Below, in pieces: positions 1 to 5,043 of a DNA stretch of 5,515 nucleotides. This stretch comes from a bacterium. Lineage in GTDB: Bacteria; Atribacterota; JS1; SB-45; 34-128. Each line of letters begins with the position of its first letter. Positions within the stretch are counted from its first letter, which is position 1. The notes under the pieces are model-generated. The model was not told where the DNA came from, searched no databases, and was given only the letters and a program-made list of their open reading frames with translations. The stretch spans positions 1 through 5,515 of the forward strand of contig JAHIPN010000056.1 in the NCBI GenBank assembly GCA_018894595.1. The letters run 5' to 3'. The position numbers and the translations under genes are program-made.

Positions 1-148
1 AACTGCCGAAGAACTGCAAATGTTTAAAGATGTTACCATTCCGGCAGCAATGAAATTCATTGAAGATGAGTACAAGGAAGAGGGAAAAGAATTAGCTCAA
101 AAATATTTAGATGCAATTAAAAAAGCACAAGATGCTCTAGGTTTATAA
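1..148 (+). CDS. TRAP transporter solute-binding protein, DctP type (C-terminal fragment)
   Basis: Only the last 48 codons are inside the window. They read in frame from base 2 and end at TAA 146-148. The visible tail is a charged amphipathic helix: TAEELQMF near the start, then FIEDEY, and a lysine-rich end finishing DALGL. Such a C-terminal helix is usual in DctP-family periplasmic binding proteins, which capture the substrate and deliver it to the QM membrane complex. The fragment alone would not identify the family. The assignment rests mainly on position, directly upstream of DctQ and DctM genes in the common P-Q-M order. The binding pocket, including the arginine that normally pairs with a substrate carboxylate, lies outside the window, so the ligand cannot be predicted here. 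Confidence 0.75.
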   Translation, partial: TAEELQMFKDVTIPAAMKFIEDEYKEEGKELAQKYLDAIKKAQDALGL

Positions 149-156
149 TAAGGAAA

Positions 157-190
157 AATAGAGGGGGGATAAATTTATCCTCCCTCTATT
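157..190 (+). promoter_or_regulatory. Long hairpin between dctP-type and dctQ-type genes (attenuator or mRNA-stabilising stem)
   Basis: Bases 157-173 and 174-190 form a 17-bp inverted repeat. All positions pair Watson-Crick except one G-T wobble (166/181). In RNA the central AAATTT would open as the loop, leaving about 14-15 bp with a G-rich left arm and a C-rich right arm. It begins 8 bases after the dctP-type stop codon. It is followed by GTAATATC rather than a run of T, so it is not a textbook Rho-independent terminator. Inference: it acts as a partial terminator or a 3'-end protecting stem. Either would allow more binding protein than membrane subunits to be made. Confidence 0.8.
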
Positions 191-215
191 GTAATATCTA
201 TTAAAGTATTTTTAT

Positions 216-230
216 GGAGATACGAAATTG
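216..230 (+). promoter_or_regulatory. Ribosome-binding site with TTG start of the DctQ-type gene
   Basis: GGAGA (216-220), a 7-base spacer and TTG (228-230). The spacing is good, and no in-frame ATG or GTG before residue 32 would preserve the first membrane helix. A TTG start usually lowers initiation, which fits with less membrane subunit than binding protein. Confidence 0.7.
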
Positions 231-782
231 AAGCAAAGAACAATTTTTGAAAAAGCTAATGCCTTGGGAAATTATTTGGCTAAAGTAACAATTTTCATTG
301 TAATTATATTAGCAGCCATAATGGTTTTAACTGTTTTAGTAGGTGTTTTTTTTAGATATGTTCTCCGTGATTCACTAGGTTGGACTGAAGAATTAGCCAG
401 ATATTTGATGATCTGGGCTGCGCTGTTAAGTATAAGCATTGGAATAAAAGATAAAGAACATGTAGGTATACAATTAATTATCAGAAACATACCAATAAAA
501 TATGCCAGAATATTAAATCTTTTGGTCAATGTTATTATTTTAATTTTTTTAAGTGTATTAAGTTATAAAGGAATGTATATAGCAAATAAAGCTATCCCTC
601 AGCTTTCTATGGGATTAGGAATTAGTATGTTCTGGGCTTTATTAAGTATTCCGGTATCTGGAGTACTTGCAATTATTCAGCAAATAATTCAAATTATTAT
701 TAGTTTTAAACCAGACATAACTTTTAATGAATTATTAGGAGAGACAGAGGTGGAAGGAGCTTTAAAAGAAGTAAAAGTTTAA
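228..782 (+). CDS. TRAP transporter small permease subunit, DctQ type
   Basis: A 184-residue protein, within the usual size of DctQ subunits. It has four hydrophobic segments at about residues 20-42, 56-74, 93-113 and 132-158. The family hallmark is clear: an FFRYVL stretch at 41-46 after helix 1, then GWTEELARYLMIW at 51-63 leading into helix 2. DctQ pairs with the large DctM subunit in the inner membrane and helps couple the binding protein to ion-driven uptake. The start is TTG 228: GGAGA at 216-220 lies 7 bases upstream, the nearest ATG (214) is out of frame and soon meets a stop, and the first internal Met (residue 32) would cut off helix 1. The end is an acidic cytoplasmic-looking tail. 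The gene sits 79 bases after the dctP-type stop and 28 bases before the DctM ATG, so it is probably co-transcribed with both. Confidence 0.95.
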   Translation: MKQRTIFEKANALGNYLAKVTIFIVIILAAIMVLTVLVGVFFRYVLRDSLGWTEELARYLMIWAALLSISIGIKDKEHVGIQLIIRNIPIKYARILNLLVNVIILIFLSVLSYKGMYIANKAIPQLSMGLGISMFWALLSIPVSGVLAIIQQIIQIIISFKPDITFNELLGETEVEGALKEVKV

Positions 783-795
783 AAATAATAATTAT

Positions 796-813
796 GGAGT
801 GACAATAATTATG
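796..813 (+). promoter_or_regulatory. Ribosome-binding site that sets the DctM-type start at ATG 811
   Basis: GGAGTGA (796-802) is a good Shine-Dalgarno sequence, 8 bases before ATG 811. The in-frame GTG at 799-801 lies inside this same motif and would have no ribosome-binding site of its own at a proper distance. ATG 811 is therefore the better start, and the protein is 427 residues instead of 431. Confidence 0.8.
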
Positions 814-2094
814 CTCGGATTTATGGGTTTATGTTTTTTAATAATGCTCTTTGCAGGCATGCCTATTGGATTTGCTTTGGGTGCAACTGCTTTGTTTGTT
901 TTTTTAAAAATGGATATGCCCATCTTATTTAATATGGTTCCTCAGAGGTTTTTCGCTGGGCTGGATATGTTTACCTTAATGGCTATGCCTTTTTTTATTT
1001 TAGCAGGTCAAATTATGAATAAGTCAGGAATAACTACGCGGTTAGTTAATTTTGCAAATGTGTTAGTGGGACATTTGCGCGGTGGTTTAGCTCACGCAAA
1101 TATTGTTGCCAGTATATTTTTTGCAGGAATGACCGGGGCAGCTGTATCAGATACCGCTGCAATCGGGACTATGTTAATACCGGCGATGGTAGAAGATGGA
1201 TATGATAAGGATTTTAGCGCTGCTGTGACCGCGGCTTCATCTATTATTGGTCCTACTATACCTCCCAGTAATATGATGGTTATTTATGGTTCATTAATGG
1301 GTGTATCTATTGCCGGATTATTTGCAGCGGGGATTTTACCCGGTTTGTTGTTGGGGTTAATATTAATGATATTGGCAGGATATATTTCTTATAAGCGGGG
1401 TTATCCCAAAAAAGAAAAACGAGCTACGTTATTGGAGATGTTGAAAGCTTCTAAAGAAGCAATTTCAGCATTACTTATGCCGGTAATAATTTTAGGAGGA
1501 ATTTTATCAGGCATGTTTACTCCTACCGAAGCTGCCGCTATAGCAGTTGCTTATGCTTTTATAGTGGGTACTTTTATTTTTAAAACGGTAAAATTATCGG
1601 ATATCCCGAAATTATTAGAACAAACCGCCCGAACCACCGGAGTAGTTTTTTTAATAATTGCATCTGCTTCAATTTTAGGTTGGATTTTAGCTTCTGAACG
1701 CATACCGGAACAGATTGCCAATACATTTTTAACTATTAGTCATAATAAATATGTTATTTTATTAATGATTAATGTTTTAATGTTGATTGTGGGAATGTTT
1801 ATGGATATTGCTGCAGCATTAGTTATTTTAGGCCCAATCCTTCATCCTTTAGCGGTTAGTGTCGGTGTTCCCCCTATTCAATTCGGTATTATTATGGTTC
1901 TTTCTTTAAATATAGCGCTAATGACTCCTCCGGTGGGAGCTTGCTTGTTTGTAGCCTGCGGAATATCAAAATTATCTTTAGAGGCAATAAGTAAAGCAAT
2001 CTGGCCTTTTATTGTTGCAGAAGTCATAGTATTATTTATAATAACATTTTTTGAGCCTCTTTCAATGTTTGTACCTCGATTATTTGGCTTCTAA
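811..2094 (+). CDS. TRAP transporter large permease subunit, DctM type
   Basis: A 427-residue, strongly hydrophobic protein of the length usual for DctM, the subunit that forms the substrate path in the inner membrane and couples transport to an ion gradient. Family landmarks, numbered from ATG 811, are: GMPIGFALG (16-24), GAAVSDTAAIG (109-119), GPTIPPS (147-153), TPTEAA (237-242), the MDIAAALVILGPI region (331-343) and MTPPVG (371-376). The two proline-containing re-entrant motifs (TIPPS and TPPVG) sit in equivalent halves of the internally repeated fold, as expected. The protein has about a dozen hydrophobic segments and ends with an aromatic-rich tail. It follows the DctQ-type gene by 28 bases and is the last gene before a terminator. 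Substrate specificity lies with the binding protein and cannot be read here. Confidence 0.96.
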   Translation: MLGFMGLCFLIMLFAGMPIGFALGATALFVFLKMDMPILFNMVPQRFFAGLDMFTLMAMPFFILAGQIMNKSGITTRLVNFANVLVGHLRGGLAHANIVASIFFAGMTGAAVSDTAAIGTMLIPAMVEDGYDKDFSAAVTAASSIIGPTIPPSNMMVIYGSLMGVSIAGLFAAGILPGLLLGLILMILAGYISYKRGYPKKEKRATLLEMLKASKEAISALLMPVIILGGILSGMFTPTEAAAIAVAYAFIVGTFIFKTVKLSDIPKLLEQTARTTGVVFLIIASASILGWILASERIPEQIANTFLTISHNKYVILLMINVLMLIVGMFMDIAAALVILGPILHPLAVSVGVPPIQFGIIMVLSLNIALMTPPVGACLFVACGISKLSLEAISKAIWPFIVAEVIVLFIITFFEPLSMFVPRLFGF

Positions 2095-2226
2095 ATATTT
2101 GCTCAATTGTACATAATCATATAATCTATATAGTAATCCAAAATGAGAATCACTATAGTTTTTTAATTCACATAAGCGGCTACGTTCCGTATTTCTTTGT
2201 GAGCCAACCTGTAACTGAATAAAGTG
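2080..2226 (-). other. Stop-free antisense reading without start codon (possible gene remnant, more likely chance)
   Basis: On the minus strand, 48 sense codons run from 2226 to a TAA at 2082-2080. The reading fills the gap after the DctM gene and overlaps its last 15 bases. The translation has the composition of a normal soluble protein (for example QVGSQRNTERSRLCELK, then LLYRLYDYVQLSKYLEAK). It has no ATG, only an internal TTG at codon 41, is preceded by a stop, and has no ribosome-binding site. I do not recognise it. It could be the decayed 3' end of a former gene or a chance open frame. Confidence 0.15.
2169..2201 (+). other. Small hairpin in the region downstream of the DctM-type gene
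   Basis: CACA-T-AAG (2169-2176) can pair with CTTTGTG (2195-2201), giving 7 bp with one bulged T around an 18-base loop that is richer in G+C than its surroundings. It lies between the DctM stop and the terminator at 2240, so it would be in the 3' untranslated RNA. No riboswitch or known RNA family was recognised. Confidence 0.3.
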
Positions 2227-2239
2227 TTATTTTTATCAT

Positions 2240-2287
2240 AAAAGTAGATACCACAGAAATTCCTGCGGGTATCTACTTTTGATTTTT
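2240..2287 (+). terminator. Rho-independent terminator of the TRAP transporter operon
   Basis: AAAAGTAGATACC (2240-2252) pairs perfectly with GGTATCTACTTTT (2268-2280), 13 bp. A further CAG/CTG pairing inside the loop (2254-2256 with 2263-2265) is possible. The T tract TTTTGATTTTT follows at 2277-2287. The structure sits 145 bases after the DctM stop and just before the promoter of the regulator gene, so it separates the two transcription units. The opposite direction lacks an equally good T tract, so it should work mainly on the + strand. Confidence 0.85.
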
Positions 2288-2309
2288 AGATAACATATTA
2301 AAAATTTTT

Positions 2310-2338
2310 TTGACAAGTTATAAATAGGCCTTTATAAT
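2310..2338 (+). promoter_or_regulatory. Consensus sigma-70/sigma-A promoter of the GntR-type regulator gene
   Basis: TTGACA (2310-2315) and TATAAT (2333-2338) are both perfect consensus hexamers, separated by exactly 17 bases. Transcription should start near 2345, giving a short leader of about 25 bases that includes the ribosome-binding site AGGAGGT (2354-2360) before ATG 2371. A run of T just upstream of the -35 box and the AT-rich flank add to its likely strength. Confidence 0.9.
2318..2337 (+). promoter_or_regulatory. Candidate operator: inverted repeat overlapping the -10 box
   Basis: TTATAAA (2318-2324) and TTTATAA (2331-2337) are perfect inverted repeats around the 6-base centre TAGGCC. 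The repeat occupies most of the promoter spacer and nearly all of the -10 hexamer, so a protein bound there would block RNA polymerase. The gene behind it encodes a GntR-type regulator, so autorepression is the natural inference. It does not match the GT-TA-AC pattern often cited for HutC-subfamily operators. The arms are pure A/T, so chance is possible. Confidence 0.45.
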
Positions 2339-2370
2339 AATAAGTATGATTGTAGGAGGTATGATGAATA

Positions 2371-3117
2371 ATGTCTAGAATTAAGCATTCTCCTCTTTAT
2401 CTGGAAGCAAAGATAGAATTAATAAAAATGATTAAAAAAGGTGATTTTAAAAATAATAAATTACCTCCGGAAGATAAGCTTTCTGAAATGTTAGGAATCA
2501 GCCGCTCAACTATCCGAGAAGCCCTAATAACTCTTGATCGAGAAGGAATAATAACCAAAAAACAAGGAATAGGAAATTTAATTCATAAAAGCACCTTAGA
2601 AACTAAAATGAGAATTGATTTAATCCGAGATTTTCTTAAGTTGTTAGAAGACGGTGGTTATAAAGCTTCGGTAAAAAGAATTAAGTCTGGATGGACAGAT
2701 AAATTAACTCAATTCGATACAAAAATACCTTCCTCTTTTAGAGATAAAAAATATTTTTTAATTGAATTTCTCTATTTGGCTGATAGCCAACCCGCAATAT
2801 TAGCCATAAATATTATCCCCGAATCTGTTTTGAATACAACACCCCAAAGTGAAGAAATGCCTTTCGATAGTTTTAAAAAATATTTAAATTTTTTAAATAA
2901 ATATACTGACGAAGAAATTTCTCATTCGATTAGCAAATATGCTCCAGGCAAAGCCAATCAAACGATAAGTAAAATATTAAAAATTAAAGAAAATGAACCA
3001 ATAATTAAACGAGAAGAGTTTTATTATGGAATATTTGATAAATTGCTTTGTTATTCAGAAATTTTTTTTCATCCTCATTTAATTAGTCTTACTATGATTC
3101 ACAAACTGAATCAATAA
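2371..3117 (+). CDS. GntR-family transcriptional regulator with UTRA domain (HutC subfamily)
   Basis: A 248-residue protein, the normal length for HutC-subfamily regulators. Residues about 8-72 form the GntR winged-helix DNA-binding domain. LPPEDKLSEMLGISRSTIREA (about 31-51) contains the typical serine/threonine-arginine recognition helix, followed by LDREGIITKKQGIGNLI with the wing glycines. Residues about 90-245 match the UTRA ligand-binding pattern: a middle segment FLIEFLYLADSQPAI and a late segment with LKIKENEPIIKREEFYY then SEIFFHPHL. In this family a small effector bound to UTRA releases or changes DNA binding. The start at ATG 2371 is supported by AGGAGGT 10 bases upstream; the ATGs at 2361 and 2364 are too close to it and are in other frames. 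It lies between the transporter operon and the catabolic genes, so it probably controls one or both, as well as itself. Confidence 0.93.
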   Translation: MSRIKHSPLYLEAKIELIKMIKKGDFKNNKLPPEDKLSEMLGISRSTIREALITLDREGIITKKQGIGNLIHKSTLETKMRIDLIRDFLKLLEDGGYKASVKRIKSGWTDKLTQFDTKIPSSFRDKKYFLIEFLYLADSQPAILAINIIPESVLNTTPQSEEMPFDSFKKYLNFLNKYTDEEISHSISKYAPGKANQTISKILKIKENEPIIKREEFYYGIFDKLLCYSEIFFHPHLISLTMIHKLNQ

Positions 3118-3180
3118 TTGCTCACTATTTAAACTCTTGTTGTTTTTTCTGATAAATGAATAAAACTGATAAGAATAAAT

Positions 3181-3237
3181 ATTATTTATAGCTTTATAAA
3201 AAAAATAAATCAAGAGAATATTTGTAATTATTTATAG
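3181..3237 (+). promoter_or_regulatory. Direct repeat ATTATTTATAG upstream of the amidohydrolase gene (candidate regulator sites)
   Basis: The 11-mer ATTATTTATAG occurs at 3181-3191 and again at 3227-3237, 46 bases apart, in the 175-base gap before the amidohydrolase gene. The first copy runs into CTTTATAA (3192-3199), an 8-mer also found in the inverted repeat over the regulator's promoter (2330-2337). The core TATTTATA / TATAAATA is present at all three places (2319-2326, 3183-3190, 3229-3236). They could be shared binding sites for the GntR-type protein. Very AT-rich DNA makes such matches cheap, and no good promoter hexamers could be placed in this gap. Confidence 0.25.
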
Positions 3238-3292
3238 ATTATCTGTTTTATATTAAGAATAGTTTAATAAAACTACAAGAAAAGGAGTAAAT

Positions 3293-4645
3293 ATGGGGAT
3301 TCTTATTAAAAATATAAGCACTTTAATCCAGGATGCTTATCATATAATTAACAACAAAGATATATTAATTGAAGATAATAAAATTAAAAAAATTGGTACT
3401 ATTTTACCAGAAGATTTACCCGCTCATTGTAAAATTATTGAAGCCGATGGGAAAGTGGTTATGCCCGGATTGATAAATGCCCATACTCATTTATATCAAT
3501 CAATGTTGAGAGGATGTAGAGACGATTTAACATTAATCCCTTGGTGCGAGAAGGTAATATTTCCTTTTGTAGATATGGTTTATAAAGATTGCCGGGAAAA
3601 AGGAAATACAATGATTGGATATTATTGGTCAATGTTAAGTTCTATAGAGATGATTCATAATGGAATAACTTGTTGTATCGATATGGATCTTAGTTTAGAT
3701 AGTATTTCTAAAGCTTGGCAGGATATTGGGATGCGTGGAATTGCTGCTATTACGGTGGCGAATCGTTGGATTCCCAAGGAATTTTGCAGTGATGATGATT
3801 CAATAAAAGCAGGAATTGAGAAATATATTAAAGAATGGCATCAAGGTTCTTCGGATAAGGGTTTAATTCAAGTTTTTATGGCACCATCTACATTGTTTTG
3901 TTGTACTCCGGAATTAATGGAATGGTTAGTAGAAAAAACCGAAGAATATGATTTGGGTTTTCAGATTCATATTTCTGAAACTAAATGGGAGAATGACGAT
4001 GCTTTAAAAGAATTTAAGGCTACCCCACTTGAATATTTAGAAAAAATGAATTTATTAAGACGGCCAATTTCAGCTGCCCATTGTATATATTTAACGGATA
4101 AGGAAATTGATATAGCTGCCAAAAGAGGTGTAGTACCAGTTTATAATCCTAAAAGTAACATGAAATTGGGTGATGGAGTTGCACCTATAGTGAAAATGTT
4201 AGAAAGAGGAGTTACGGTAGCTTTAGGTACAGATGGTCCAGCCTCCAATGACCAATTGGATATGTTTGAAGAGATGAGAGTTGGTGCATTATTGCAAAAA
4301 GTATTTCATAAAGAACCGAGAGCAATTAATGCCCAAGAGATTTTTAAAATGGCAACAGAAAATGGGGCGAAGGCAGCAAGAATAGATGCCGGGACGATTA
4401 AAGAAGGAAAATTAGCGGATTTAATTATCCTCGATCTAAACAAAGCGCATTCAGCACCGGTTAATGACATAATACAGAATATTGTTTATTGTGCAAAAGA
4501 CAGTAATGTCGAAACTACTATAATTAATGGGAAAATGATTATGGAAAATGGAAAAATTCTTACCATTGATGAAGAAAGCCTTACAAGAGAAGGGATTAAA
4601 AAAGGTGAAGAAATTTTAAAAAGAATCGATTTTGATAAAATATGA
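3293..4645 (+). CDS. Amidohydrolase of the MTA/SAH deaminase-chlorohydrolase group
   Basis: A 450-residue cytosolic metal-dependent hydrolase, full length for the group. The N-terminal beta domain (1-55) leads into the TIM barrel with MPGLINAHTHLYQSMLRG (57-74), where His64 and His66 bind the metal. His226 and Glu229 (HISET), His263 (AAHCIYLT) and Asp314 (LGTDGPASNDQLDMFEEMR) complete the mononuclear deaminase set. NPKSN (285-289) and LADLIILDL in the C-terminal beta part are also typical. Family members replace an amino group or halide on purines, pterins, triazines and related rings by hydroxyl. The TDGPASND..DMFEEMR stretch is closest to 5'-methylthioadenosine/S-adenosylhomocysteine deaminases, but annotation transfer in this group is often wrong. 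The start at ATG 3293 has AAAGGAG at 3281-3287. The context (transporter, regulator, redox enzyme) suggests a catabolic role rather than nucleoside salvage. Confidence 0.9.
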   Translation: MGILIKNISTLIQDAYHIINNKDILIEDNKIKKIGTILPEDLPAHCKIIEADGKVVMPGLINAHTHLYQSMLRGCRDDLTLIPWCEKVIFPFVDMVYKDCREKGNTMIGYYWSMLSSIEMIHNGITCCIDMDLSLDSISKAWQDIGMRGIAAITVANRWIPKEFCSDDDSIKAGIEKYIKEWHQGSSDKGLIQVFMAPSTLFCCTPELMEWLVEKTEEYDLGFQIHISETKWENDDALKEFKATPLEYLEKMNLLRRPISAAHCIYLTDKEIDIAAKRGVVPVYNPKSNMKLGDGVAPIVKMLERGVTVALGTDGPASNDQLDMFEEMRVGALLQKVFHKEPRAINAQEIFKMATENGAKAARIDAGTIKEGKLADLIILDLNKAHSAPVNDIIQNIVYCAKDSNVETTIINGKMIMENGKILTIDEESLTREGIKKGEEILKRIDFDKI

Positions 4646-4713
4646 GAGCAAAACTATAAATCAAAAAAATAAACTTGATATTAATTTGTAAGAAATAAAT
4701 AAGGGGTTTTGCC

Positions 4714-5043
4714 ATGAAGAGAATAATTGAACATCCAATTTTGGGGAAAGAAGAAAAAAGAAAAAGAATAAAAATTATTGTAAACGGAAAAAACATGTAT
4801 GCCTATAAAGGGGAGACTATTGCCGCTGCCTTAATAGCTAATGGCTACAGAGATTTTCGCTACACTCATCGCTTTAATCTTCCTCGTGGATTTTTTTGTG
4901 GGATAGGGCAATGTACTGATTGTTCTATGATTGTAAACGGAGTACCAAATATCAGGACTTGCGTTACCAGAGTTAAAGAAGGGATGATAATTGAAACACA
5001 ATATGGATACGGAGATAAGGATGAAAAGAATGAGAGAAGTTGA
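4714..5043 (+). CDS. Stand-alone (2Fe-2S)-binding protein, HcnA-like / sarcosine oxidase alpha N-terminal type
   Basis: A 109-residue protein with a plant-type ferredoxin fold. Cysteines at 62, 67, 70 and 83 follow the C-x4-C-x2-C-x12-C pattern (FCGIGQCTDC, then RTC). The core begins with a beta strand pair IKIIVNGKNMYAYKGETIAAAL (about 19-40), and GVPNIRTCVTRVKEGM is typical of the Fer2_4-type proteins that form the small subunit of hydrogen-cyanide synthase-like and opine/sarcosine oxidases. In those enzymes the cluster passes electrons to or from the FAD subunits. ATG 4714 has AAGGGG 7 bases upstream. It lies 68 bases after the amidohydrolase gene with no terminator between them, and its 3' end overlaps the next gene by 23 bases, which points to coupled translation and a physical complex. 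Confidence 0.9.
   Translation: MKRIIEHPILGKEEKRKRIKIIVNGKNMYAYKGETIAAALIANGYRDFRYTHRFNLPRGFFCGIGQCTDCSMIVNGVPNIRTCVTRVKEGMIIETQYGYGDKDEKNERS

Noticed and set aside
272..529. 85-codon open frame on the minus strand
   Set aside because: It lies wholly inside the DctQ-type gene, whose family motifs are clear. No family features or ribosome-binding site support the antisense reading.
799..810. GTG 799 as the start of the DctM-type gene
   Set aside because: The codon is part of the ribosome-binding site for ATG 811 and has no site of its own at a workable distance.
2129..2164. TATAGT (2129-2134) and ACTATA (2152-2157) with six T at 2159-2164 as a first terminator
   Set aside because: The stem is only 6 bp, almost all A/T, with a 17-base loop. 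It is too weak to call beside the strong terminator at 2240.
2099..3124. TTGCTCA just after both the DctM stop (2099-2105) and the regulator stop (3118-3124)
   Set aside because: A 7-base match with no extension on either side is not evidence for a repeat element.
3118..3180. Terminator after the GntR-type gene, and the direct repeat CTGATAA at 3149-3155 and 3166-3172
   Set aside because: A T run is present (3142-3148) but no stable stem precedes it. The repeat is short and AT-rich, and expected by chance here.
3222..3254. TTGTAA (3222-3227) with TATATT (3249-3254) as the promoter of the amidohydrolase gene
   Set aside because: The 21-base spacer is too long and the hexamers are poor. No other pair in this gap was convincing.
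4660..4679. ATCAA (4660-4664) / TTGAT (4675-4679) hairpin between the amidohydrolase and ferredoxin genes
   Set aside because: Five A/T-rich base pairs with no T tract. Not a credible terminator, so co-transcription is assumed.
4596..4796. 66-codon minus-strand open frame rich in Phe, Leu and Ile
   Set aside because: It is the antisense of lysine- and asparagine-rich AT codons at the end of the amidohydrolase and the start of the ferredoxin gene, and spans two real genes. The hydrophobicity is a composition effect.
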